From NCBI GenBank assembly GCA_963082875.1, contig OY720098.1:15934001-15998000 (forward strand): DNA of 64,000 nucleotides, written 5' to 3'. Under the pieces are notes generated by a model. That model ran no database searches. It was not told where the DNA came from and was given only the letters and a program-made list of their open reading frames with translations. Source of the stretch: Corella eumyota (taxonomy: Eukaryota > Chordata > Ascidiacea > Phlebobranchia > Corellidae). Position 1 is the first letter of the stretch; each line of letters begins with the position of its first letter. Shown piece by piece: positions 1-17,622 of the stretch. A program made the position numbers and the translations under genes.

Positions 1-1163
1 TTGCTGGATGCCATCCCCTGATCAAGGTAAATTTAACAAATTATTTAACAATGGATGTCTATAGATATACAAAAATAATTGCCGTTTGTGGTGCGCAGGT
101 CACGGCAAATATAAGACTTTATTACGATAAGCAATGTAATGGTAGACTGCTAACTGGGTTAAAATTCAACCCGTAAAGCAGTTTTAAAAATAACTTGGTG
201 GATAACGTTTTTTTTTGGCCAATTTAAACACAATAATTGTGCTAGGTTTAAAATGTGGTATACAGATCAATGCATCGGACTGCGAGCCACAATGTTTCTG
301 GTTTAAGCTGCACTAATGCCACACTTTTCGCTCTTGAGTCCGGCGGTAACGGATAGCTTGAACATGTCACAATATTGTACACATCTCCACTAAAAATGTA
401 AAAAAACTATCTCATTAGGGGGATATGAAAAAAAAGAAACGATGATCATCACTTTGAATGTTAAGAAAATTCCGTCCAATAATTATTCCCTTTTTTCCAT
501 TCTACAGATCGACCATCTTCTTCTTCTACCTACGCCGGTTCTTCAACCTACGTTGATCTTTACCCCCTTGTGCCCCACACCCAATACAGCCCACGGTACA
601 ACGCAAATTCGGGAAATGTTGACTCCCACCTGGCGACGATTCCCGAGGCCGCCACCATGCGGCAATATTGGCCTTACCCCGCCAACGATCTCAGCTCGAT
701 TTATTCGAACGTTATCAACTATCCTCCACATTTCAACAAATATCACGCCGTGACACATCAAACCCCGACACGTCATTTTGACGTCATCTCACCTACGTCA
801 CGAATGAGCCCCGTGTCGTCACTTTCATCGCCGGCGTCGTCTCGCTTTCACGAAGACATTGCGCGACGTAATCATTACGTTAAACGCCATGACGTCGCGC
901 CGGACGATAGTGACGTCAGGTCGATTACGTCACTGTCTTCGCCCTCGTCACCTAAAAAACTTGCATCACCGATGGTACGAAGTGCCTCGGCCGACCTGCT
1001 CTCCAACGAGACATCGGGACATTTTCAGTTCCCACAGCCGAAAACGAAGACTCCCTCTTTCGCTTCAAGGGAGCTGTTTTCACGGGGTACTGATTACGGC
1101 AAAGTCAGCATGCGAGAAACTAAAGAAATTGTTGATAACATCGAAAAATTACTGGATTCTTAA
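1..1163 (+). CDS. 3' end of a serine/proline-rich protein gene, partial
   Basis: Two exons of a gene entering from the left edge are visible: 1-26 (donor gtaaat) and 508-1163 (acceptor tctacag). They join in phase: the codon split G|AT reads Asp. The stop is TAA at 1161-1163, and an AATAAA polyadenylation signal lies at 1227-1232. The visible 227 or so residues are hydrophilic. They are rich in Ser, Pro and Tyr near the start (for example SSSSTYAGSSTY), have Ser/Pro clusters in the middle and end in a short amphipathic stretch (KEIVDNIEKLL). No signal peptide, membrane segment or known catalytic motif is seen. This could be the cytoplasmic tail of a receptor or adhesion protein, or a disordered adaptor. 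I do not recognise the family. The exon is far more GC-rich than its surroundings, which supports coding. Confidence 0.75.
232..363 (+). repeat. tRNA-derived SINE, family 2, diverged copy
   Basis: This lies in the intron of the left-edge gene. It resembles, in the other orientation, the elements at 21071-21217 and 30336-30480: a head with 'gcatcggactgcgagccaca', then 'gcactaatgccacacttttcgc' as the shared core, and a tail ending near 'gatagcttgaaca'. It is an old, mutated copy. Confidence 0.5.
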
Positions 1164-1844
1164 GTTTATTCTCCTAAATTTTTTTCTATCTTGCCTATTT
1201 TTTGTTATTCATACATATATTTTATAAATAAAATATAGTAAAAGTATTTGTGTGGGTGTAATATTCATTCAGTTGTTCAGTTAGATCGCCATGCCACATA
1301 CTTTAACCCTTAACAATGAAAAATAACTGTATATTATATTACTTACTCATCACATAAGGTAAGTATATACATAAACTATTGAGAATGGGTACATACAAAT
1401 ACAAAATATTTCAATAGCTATATAAAACTCCAGACTTTTTAAAAATATTTCTAAACGTTAAGTTCAACTTGACAGCACTAGACCAGTACTTGGGAGTTTT
1501 CAATAACATTACATGTCATTCCAGCAAAACGATTTTGTTATAATATTACGAAGTAGCATAGAACTATGTGGTTTAAAAATACATTTTACCAGATATCCCA
1601 GTGTAGACAATAGAGAATTTCTATTGTAAGTACAACAACCTCTAGCATGTAAGATAATTTTTGACCATACTTTAATACAAATAATTACTGAATCCTTTTT
1701 TGTTTAACTAATTCTCTGCATCGTGCATAACAGAAAAGAACAGGCTAGCAAGCTGTTAAAGCAACTATAAATAATTTAAACTTTTGGCCATTTTGCCTAC
1801 GGGCATTTACATACAACAGCAAAGAGCAAGTTTTGTCGAGAAAA

Positions 1845-2489
1845 ATGAACCCGAAGTTAGTGAAAAAGATGCCGAGTTTTACAGCGCCTATACCAGAAGT
1901 GACAACGGTGTCTACTATTTTAGAAGCCAAGTATGTTGCTTAAAGTTGTTTAAATATCGTCTTATGCTAAGTAAGATTTCAAACAGCCTAATGCTTTGTA
2001 GTATAAACTAGGCTGAACAAATGTTGCAAGTAAAAACTAAATATTTTAGCCAAATAAAATAGGGTAAATTGTAACTAATCTAAATTTGGTGCTAATTTTA
2101 AAACTTATCTTCTAGGTAAGGTTTCGTTTAGACATTTTATTTTTGTTTTTAGCCGGGCCAATAAGACTTCTGATAACCAAGATGACATATTAGGCATCGG
2201 TGTCATGACAGCCGAAGTAACAGGCGTAGTGGTCGGAGTTGCGATATTTTTAATCCTCGCCTCAATTCTGATAACAGTCAGCCTTGTCCGAAGAGCCAAA
2301 ACGCAGAAAAACCGAGCCCTTCTAACTAGGCCCGCACAACACGATAGTGACGTCATAAGTGGAAATAGACAGGATAGGGTAATACCCGATCCGTTTCCTA
2401 TTCCGCAGAATCAACTTTATCCTGATTTAAGTGGTGTTAAAAATACTGAAAGTAATGCTGGCGATGGCACTGGTGGTTATTATGCTTAA
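1845..2489 (+). CDS. small single-pass membrane protein, two exons
   Basis: Exon 1845-1930 (donor gtatgt) joins exon 2153-2489 (acceptor tttttag), with codon AA|C in phase. The product is about 140 residues. One strong hydrophobic segment at about residues 52-75 (VVVGVAIFLILASILITVSL) is followed by the basic stop-transfer cluster VRRAK. The C-terminal tail of about 60 residues is polar and ends Gly-Gly-Tyr-Tyr-Ala. The 28 or so residues coded by the first exon are Lys/Pro/Thr-rich. No signal peptide is seen with the ATG at 1845. That frame stays open upstream, with possible acceptors near 1746 and 1819, so there may be an earlier exon and the true start is uncertain. These could also be the last exons of a larger type I receptor, or an alternative 3' end of the gene to the left. 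I do not recognise the family. Confidence 0.5.
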
Positions 2490-3127
2490 AATGATACTCC
2501 CAATTCTTGCCCAGCCTTTAAAAAGTATTAATTAACCTACACCAATGTGTATTATGTTGATATATTATTATTCTTAATACTTTTTGGTTGCTGAAAAATC
2601 ACATTCCGTTTGTCCTATCCTATTATTGAGAAATCATTGCTGACAAAATTGCTGATGTGACACTGGCAAAACCACGATTTTAATTAATATTTTGTTTAAG
2701 TAGTAAGTTCTTTATTGCCTTTTTATTTTGAGCGCAAATTTATAAGTGCATATATTTTAGTAAACAAATTTACCGTGGCAGTGTTAAAACATGAAGCAAA
2801 ATTAATATAAAAACAATACGTAAAAAAAATTTAAAATAATACTAAAATCAAGCCAAAAATATTACTGTCAATATGTTAATAATATTTATAGTGTATTGAG
2901 ATATATAATAATTTTTGCTTAAAAAATTAAACTTATTTAAAATGATAAATAAAAAAAAAACAATATTTAAAACTCGCCTTTAAAGCACAAAAACTATTTA
3001 CCAAGACTCGCTTGGCTAGTCAGGCAAACCCAATTAGACCTAAATTTTTAATATAATATTTTGGTAATGGATTGCTCGCTGTCAACTTATAGTTACACTA
3101 CACCTTTTCTCCTTAACCTATTTTGAA
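2490..3127. other. AT-rich intergenic region between convergent genes
   Basis: This spacer separates the 3' ends of the plus-strand membrane-protein gene and the minus-strand transporter gene. It is very AT-rich with long A runs. I see no gene, repeat copy or RNA in it. Confidence 0.6.
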
Positions 3128-5301
3128 TTAAACCCTAGCCTGCTCTTGGTTTTTTATTTTTGAGCGCTCAGCCTTTTCCGCAAACTTTTTGAGAAAACAC
3201 ATCGAGGCAGAAGCTATTAATAAAACCCCAGAAAATCGAAAAGACCAGTTGTATGATTTTGTGATGTCATAAATCCAACCTAAATATAATAATAAAGATT
3301 ATTTAAACGAGTTTTAAAAAGCATTGCTAGGTGATTTAACCACCTGGCTTCACTACATGGGAACTTTTACCATTGCTTACACATAGTGGGACTCCTAAGC
3401 AAATTACTTAAAACCAACTGCTGCTAAGGCAAATTTAAATGGCAGAATAGATAGGATATAAAAACAAAGGATTTACATACCAGCTAAAAATGGCCCTGCA
3501 CAAATTCCTATTCCTTCAAAAAACAGCATCCAGCTAAATGCGTCGACAAATTTATCAGGGCCAAGCAATACTGCAGCACTTGCTTTAATCAAACCATACC
3601 CGTTACTCAGAAACCCAAACAGTAACGCAAAGATAAACAGGGCATACACATGTGACGAAAATGAACTGCCTATCATTATAAGCCCAACTAGCATCTATGA
3701 ATAAAACAATAGCGTTATTTGATAGCCTTAATTGACAGGTAGTTACATTGCATTTTTAATTACTTGTACAACACAGTAACACCAAAACGGATTAAACCGA
3801 AATTTGTCGCATATATAACCAGTCGCAGGCCGACCGACAATTCCTGCTAGCCCGATTGTAGATGAGAGCCAGGCTGCAGTGTACGGATCGACCCCTTCTA
3901 ATCTAATATCACAGGAATTTCAAGTAATTAGCATATTAAAGCAGTTATAATATTGTTTTGAAGTAGATACCTTGCTCTTTCTACTAAGTGCACATAAGGT
4001 ATAAATATAGCTAACCAGCAAGAAAAATCAGTTGATATAATTAGAAGAAAAACGTTATTTTGCCACAGCCTGCGAGAGCGCTTTAGAAACCCTGCAAAAA
4101 AAGGTTACAGATATTAATGATTTATACGTTTTTTTGCGTTGTTATTATTAACTTACCTTCATTTTCAGTGCTGCTGTCATTTTTATCAGATTCAACCATT
4201 TTTTGTTTAAATTCTGGTAGGTTATTATTGTTTCTAAGAGTTTTTAATTCAGTAAGTTCTTTTTCTTTTGCAATTTTCTCTTTATATTCGCTGTTTGATT
4301 TTCTTTTATCTCGTTTTTTCCACAAATTTAGTGGATGACTTTGTATGTCTTTAGAAGGCACGAAAAATAAACTAGCAAGTGAATTGTGCAAGCAAATAGC
4401 GCCAGTCACTAAAATTGCCCCCTAGGAAGAAAATACTTAAATAATCAAAAATGACATCATAAATATATTAAATTTTGCGCAATGTATTTTTTGTTTTGTT
4501 TAGAATTAAATACGTGCAAAGTCATGTTTAAAAAGTAAGGAGTGTAGGTTAGTAAATATTAGTTTTGTCTGATACTGAGCGAATATAACAAAAAACTAAC
4601 AATACTTTTTGTTCTGCAAATTATAACACTTAGTTAAAAGTTATTTTTATGTTGTTACCTGCCATTTGTATTCCTGGACTAGTCGTTGCTGTAAAAGTGA
4701 AATAACAAAGGTGCCTATACACAAACCACTGCCGCATATACTTTCAGCAAAAGCACGATTTTTTAAAAAGTAATCATTTACAGCCGCACAGCCTGACAAA
4801 TTTATTAGTCCAGCCCCAAAACCTGAAAAGAAGGCTTGGTTTAAGTAACTTATCTAAGTCTGAGTAAATGTGGCTGATAACCAACCTGTCATTAGGCCAA
4901 ATGTGAGGCTTAAAACAGCTACTGACTCAGCAAATGAACTTAAAATTAATCCAAGTGTCATAACTAAGCCGCCAAGAAAACCGGCCCGCCGAAATCCAAT
5001 TTTATTTATAATTACTCCAAAAATCGGACCTAAAAAGTAAAGGTTAAAATTAGGCTATTTCATGCAATTTTCTATTACAAATCTGTGTAAGTTTAATGTA
5101 GTTTTTTTTACCTCCAAAACAGCCAAATGCTGTTGGCAATCCGCCAGTAAACGATATAAACTTTGCTTCTGCATCAAAATACCTTACCCAACTGGAATAG
5201 ATAATTCCAACTGCGTACAAAAGTCCCCAAGTCAGACCAGATACGATCGCATTGAAAAACACAATCACCCATTTATAAGTATACCGCTCGCCATTAAACA
5301 T
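3128..5301 (-). CDS. SLC16 (monocarboxylate transporter-like) membrane transporter
   Basis: Eight exons on the minus strand join in frame to 462 residues: 5112-5301, 4886-5029, 4659-4822, 4157-4421, 3971-4091, 3764-3902, 3481-3694 and 3128-3279. All have GT-AG borders with matching phases. Family marks are the first membrane segment with GLTWGLLYAVGIIYSSWV, the fifth-helix motif YFLKNRAFAESICGSG (family form YFxxRRxLAxG) and the end AGWIYDITKSYNWSF, which matches the SLC16 motif before the last helix. A charged Lys/Glu-rich loop of about 70 residues in exon 4 fits the long cytosolic loop between helices 6 and 7. Twelve helices and the usual size are present. The family moves monocarboxylates, aromatic amino acids, thyroid hormone or creatine across the plasma membrane. 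The substrate here cannot be told. The usual DGGWGW-like motif before helix 1 is poorly kept. The ATG sits six bases behind an acceptor (gtttgttag), so a 5' leader exon or spliced leader is likely. Confidence 0.93.
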
Positions 5302-7986
5302 TTTACCTAACAAACTGAATAAAAAATCAAACTGTTTACAACATTATCTAAACTGTTTACATTACCTAATTAATACATTTAACAAATTCAATCAATACAT
5401 TAATAAACGTGCTAACATGTTTTGAACAACAGGAAGTCATACAGCCATATAATTTGTCGAATTTTGACGTATTTAACAATATTAGCGTAATAAGTAAATG
5501 ACTATAAACATAAACAGGAATTGCTTTAAACTAATCGAAAGTATTTTATCTGCAATTTTCAAAAACCATGGATCTTTGCTAACTTTTTATAATTTTTTTA
5601 GGGTTATAAAAAACGGTCAATTGGGAATAGTTTGAGTTTAAATAGAGTTCGTATTAATTGATTTTGTTTAGGAAATATGGTCCGGTGGGATAAAAAATTG
5701 AACTCTAGAAAAAATTGCGACTGGTTAATCAAGTAGGCTATGAATAACACATGTTGCTAAATACACAAAAAAGTGTAATTTGTATTTTCAATTTAAAAAA
5801 AATACACAAAATTATTCAGTTTAACTTATCTTATATAAAGTCTTCTTTGCAATAGTTATCTAATATTTTAATTTTCTTTGCATTTAGTAACTTGATAGGA
5901 CTTTCAATTTTTTATTCAGCGTTAGTAATCTATATAATACACACCAGTATTTTTTTTAATCACTGTAAATAAAGGCTACCTTGCTTGACTAAATTTGTTT
6001 ATACTAAACAAAGGGTTACTCAAGTCAGTCATAAGAAGATATAACACGCGCTAGAGATTAAACCATAGCAATTTTTATTTGTTACGTCACGGTATTTTGT
6101 TTAATGTAATGTCTCTTATAGCAGGTAATGATGCTGGCCCACGGGAAGCATGCAAAACATGATTTATCTTATAATGCGGCGTACTAATCATAACAACAGC
6201 CAACCATAACAAATGCGCAATTAAAACGTTAATAAACTTTTCCACCATTTTGTCAAGCGCTTTTTAAAAAGTTTTTACACAGTTTATTATTATTAAAAGT
6301 TTACTTTACTACCACGACTGGTTTTAAATTTAAACTTACTTTTAATTGGCGTTATTTGGCACGAATTAGGGCTAGCTATTTGGCAAGGCCTTTTTTTCTG
6401 TATAACTTCCGCTTCAAATTAATGTAAGCTGCTTGCAAAAGTGGCATTGGCTCCTGTATCTTGTCTTTATATACCGTTAACATTTTTTATCGAGCGAGTG
6501 AAAGTGCATAAAGCGTAGACTTCATAAGCAACTGAGTTGGATAACTTTTCCCATAAACCATTATAAACTTTTTTTTTACCGAAAGATTTCAAATAAATGA
6601 TAAATAGACAACGCGCAAAATACACCACCTGCAAGTAGCATTTTTCTTCTGCTAACAAATTGGTAATTCTTAATTTAAATGTTGCCAGCAGTTGAGTTTT
6701 TCTGCCTTACCTTATTTTGCAGTTGAATTACTTTCTATAAAATCTCGCAGCTTAGCCTTTACATACTACTAGTGAGACAGCAAGTGAACTTGCGGTTTAT
6801 CGTGATAACAAAGCCTCGGTGTAGCTTAATAACCGGCCAAGTATTATGTTGTCTATAATCTCTTTGTTCAAACCTTAAAATGCGCTGCTTCTATTTTGTG
6901 TCGGTAATCGATACAAACACTTATCTTCACATTTTTAAATACGGTATCACATTTTGAATATAATTTAATGATTAACTAACTACTAGTTAACCCTTATACT
7001 TTAATTAAAAACCTAATTTTGTATATACATAGGTGCATCACTAATGTAAAACCCACTATGCTTTCTAATAGGCTATAAAGCAATCACTACAGCAACACCA
7101 AAATAAATTGTAACATCTACTGCCAAGGCTTTAAGCCCCTGGGCTTAAACATAGCCGCGTAGGCCTCTAATAACGGCAAGCACAGAGCGCAAACGAAAAA
7201 CCACAATTGTTAAAACTAGCCTATACCCAACAGCTTAAACTCGTTGAAATTATTTACTTATTTTTAACTGTAAGCAATTTTAAAACTTGTTTAGGTGACC
7301 CGTATGCATTTTAGGCTACTTTAAAAAATGAAAATATATTAAAAATTGACCGGCTAGCTATTAATTAAATACAATCCGAGTCCAATTTCCTATTTTGACT
7401 CATATTTACCATGGTTTGATTTAAATTTGTTTTTGTTATACGCAAATCAAATTACTTTTAATGTTTCGAGACGAAAAATAGCAAACACCCTAAAAGAAAA
7501 AAGAGGATTTTAACTCGTCTGACAAATTATTTTTTTTTAAAACAATAACACGCTTAAATTTTTGCTATGATTATATTTTAACAATTTTAATTAAAATCAT
7601 AAAGAAAAAACACGTAACAAAACTCTAAAAAACTAAAAAAAACGCATTTACAAAAAATAGATATGAAGAACAGGTAAGATGATACAAAAACAGACTTTAA
7701 AAAATTTGTAACATTCCCAGTAGGTAGCACCGTAAAAAAAGTTGGTCAAAATAAAAGTCAAATTGAACTATGACAGAATGGGCCCATATAAAAATCTACA
7801 CAGTGGAAAATACACTCAGGTAAATTTATCTCACAGTAAGGAATAGTATTGTAATACAGATTCGAAAATAGGGTAAAAGGCACCTTTTTATATGATATAT
7901 GCTACACAGTACATCTACGTTGAAGAATGCATCTAAAAAATGGGGGGACAGCAAACTAATATGATGTGGCTTGTAAGGTTGATTGC
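5302..7986. other. intergenic region, 2.7 kb
   Basis: This region lies upstream of the SLC16-like gene and downstream of the SHCBP1-family gene, both on the minus strand. It is AT-rich. The promoter of the transporter is expected here but no specific element stands out. Short open frames such as 6467-6658 lack coding character or splice support. Confidence 0.5.
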
Positions 7987-8057
7987 TTAAAATGCTACTT
8001 CGTCAATTGTGTTGTTGCTCATTTCAACATGTGGAAAGGCTTTGGTGGATTCATTCA
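7987..8057 (-). CDS. possible alternative last exon of the SHCBP1-family gene
   Basis: A strong acceptor (cctttttctctcag) precedes 23 open codons ending in TAA at 7987-7989, with peptide NESTKAFPHVEMSNN in its first part. The last exon of the upstream gene contains a possible donor (AAAG|gtaga) six codons from its end, whose leftover G joins this exon in phase to give Val. Splicing here would replace the last residues GRN with a 23-residue tail. The evidence is only splice-site quality and phase, so this is tentative. Confidence 0.4.
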
Positions 8058-8424
8058 CTGAGAGAAAAAGGCGTTTTTTTGGATAATTATGTGGATTATG
8101 GCAACTCTACATGTGAATTTTCTCAAAACCCTTGGGATTAAAGGTTTTAAATTTTGCTATCTGCTAATATTACTAAAACACAGTACCGAAAATTTACCAA
8201 AATTTAGTTTGAATTTTTTTTTTATATGTTTAAGCATTTTCCAAAAAAGGGTTAGGGTAGTTGGAGGTTTATAGAAAATGTTGCATTGTAGGTAAAATAG
8301 AGTTTTTATACATATAATTTTTCTTCGAAAGTCCATTTGGTAAATAGACATTAGTAATATAACAGTAAGCACTATACATATATATATTTTTAAAAAAGGG
8401 TGTGCTAAGGGATATGTTTAATTT

Positions 8425-8530
8425 ATCCATAAACAATGGGCTCCAGGGCAAATAGTGTGGCATTGGTGCGGCTTGAACTTGAGACCTTTTCCCCGATATA
8501 CAAAGCCATGTCTTGTGGGCCAAAATCCTT
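8425..8530 (-). repeat. tRNA-derived SINE, family 2, fragment
   Basis: The core 'gcaaatagtgtggcattggtgcggcttgaact' matches the core of the copies at 21071-21217 and 30336-30480. The box B-like sequence is the reverse complement of 'ggcttgaacttgagacc'. It lies just downstream of the last common SHCBP1 exon. Confidence 0.55.
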
Positions 8531-8706
8531 TTTGCATTTTTTTTTTGAAAATATATATAGAGAGCATGATGGACAATTCATGCCTTTATATAAATTAAAA
8601 AACTGTTTGTGGTGCATTTGCAAGTATTTTTCACACTATGACATGTTATGGTAACCAGGATATGTTAGGTCAAAACTTTGTGAATCAGATTTAAATATTT
8701 TATTTT

Positions 8707-16069
<7,363 letters not shown>

Positions 16070-16891
16070 GTTTTTATTTTTTATCCCAGCCTTAATACTG
16101 TAACCTTGTCCGCCTATCTGTAATTAAATAATAATTAATTAACATTTAATTTTATTAAGTTAGAGTCAGATAGCACCATTGACTGATTGAAATAGATTTT
16201 TAAACAAAAATTTAGAAAAAGTTTTAATATCTGAATTTAACATATTCAAAAGTAGTTTGCTAATTTTGTGAACTATTCTTGACGCTCAGCTGTTTGTATA
16301 AATTTTAAACTACAATTAACGCCTTGAAAAAATCGATAGTTGCTTTTGCTTAACGCCTTTGTTAGGCCACGAATTTAATTTTTCAGTTCACGGATTTGTA
16401 AAGAAAATTAAACGTTGCGGTTCAGACAATTTAAATTTGTTTATTCTCAGAGTTTCCGAAATTATTTTTTAATTAAAAGCAATCAAATATTCAATTTATA
16501 AAAATGTATAACTAATTAACAAATAATAAATTTAAAAAATAATTAACAAATAATAGCTTTAAAATAAAATAATAAAAAAATTCCATCTTAAATTTTATTT
16601 AAAGTTAATAATTTTAATTTAATTATAACTTAAAATGTTGTATTATTTAACAAATTAGTTATTAATAAAACATAATTTTTTTTTCTTAAAAACAATAACT
16701 AATCTTTAAAATAATAATTAACAAAAAATTTACAACAAAATATTTGTTAAAAAATAAAACTACAAAATATTTTTTCTTCCACTTAGTGTGCCTCACTTTC
16801 GTTGCTAAGTAACGGACATTTTTGTTTTTAAGAAATTCGTTTTTTTAGTAGGACCTTTCAACTTTAGTTTCCCAACACTTTAGAAAGCAAA
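16070..16891. promoter_or_regulatory. shared upstream region of divergent SHCBP1-family and DNAL4 genes
   Basis: The start codons of the two divergent genes are 822 bases apart. The region is extremely AT-rich from about 16440 to 16770, with a patch of more mixed sequence at 16260-16440 that could hold promoter elements. No TATA box or known site can be assigned with confidence. It may be a bidirectional promoter. Confidence 0.5.
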
Positions 16892-17209
16892 ATGGCTACG
16901 GAAGCTAAGAAAGAAGAAGTTTATGATTATAAAAGGCTGCACAGTTACCCACTTATACGTCACACTGATATGCCAGAAGAAATGCGAGTAGAAGCTATGG
17001 AATTGTGCGTAACAGCGTGTGAAAAATTCAGCGCAAACAACGAAAATGCAGCAAAAATGATCAAGGAAAGCATGGACAAAAAGTTTGGGTCATCTTGGCA
17101 TGCCGTGGTCGGCGAAGGTTATGGATTTGAAATTACACACGAAACTAAAAACATTTTGTACATGTTTTTTGCTGGAAGTACTGCAATTTGTGTATGGAAA
17201 TGCTCTTAA
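16892..17209 (+). CDS. DNAL4: dynein light chain 4, axonemal
   Basis: An intronless frame of 105 residues matches the LC8-like axonemal dynein light chain 4 almost end to end, including DMPEEMRVEAMELCVTACEK, MIKESMDKKFGSSWH, VVGEGYGFEITHETKN and the C-terminus VWKCS. Its length equals the human protein. It is a homodimeric cargo or intermediate-chain adaptor of dynein motors, usually linked with cilia and flagella. The ATG is preceded by a pyrimidine tract and acceptor (aacactttag|aaagcaaa), consistent with trans-splicing of a leader in tunicates. A polyadenylation signal AATAAA is at 17252-17257. The gene lies head-to-head with the SHCBP1-family gene and 413 bases before the FBXW10-like gene. 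The lack of introns is unlike the human gene. Confidence 0.97.
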   Translation: MATEAKKEEVYDYKRLHSYPLIRHTDMPEEMRVEAMELCVTACEKFSANNENAAKMIKESMDKKFGSSWHAVVGEGYGFEITHETKNILYMFFAGSTAICVWKCS

Positions 17210-17354
17210 CTTAAAAATACAATTTAAATATAACATATATTATCTACACTCAATAAATACTGAGCATGAATCTTACTTTGTTTTACCTGTAATTGACTTA
17301 AAATATATACCCAAAATTTGATCAATTAGCTGACTTTTTAAACATTGTAAACCC

Positions 17355-17398
17355 TATTTAGAAATGCATTTTTAAATTACAAAATGCATTTCTAAATA
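17355..17398. repeat. perfect 18-bp inverted repeat (hairpin)
   Basis: The arms at 17355-17372 and 17381-17398 (tatttagaaatgcatttt and its exact reverse complement) are separated by an 8-base loop. It lies about 145 bases downstream of the DNAL4 stop and after its AATAAA, before the FBXW10-like gene. Its role is unknown: RNA structure, a cruciform, or the remnant ends of a tiny inverted-repeat element are all possible. Confidence 0.85.
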
Positions 17399-17622
17399 CA
17401 AATATTAGTCTAAATATTTGCTGGTATTTCATTATAATTAACTGTTATTATGCGTATTACATTTAAATAAACTGTTGGGTTTTTATTATTTACATATTTT
17501 ATGTCTTTTGTTTTGCTACAATATTTAATAAAAGTTTTTTTTTTATATCCTAGCCAACATTTAAGCCATTAATTTTTTTTGTAATGAACAAAAAGAAATA
17601 ACACCTTTTTCTAACTGCTAAG

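Noticed and set aside
6467-6658. 63-codon minus-strand open frame upstream of the SLC16-like gene
   Set aside because: No homology, no splice context, and frames of this size are expected by chance in DNA this AT-rich.
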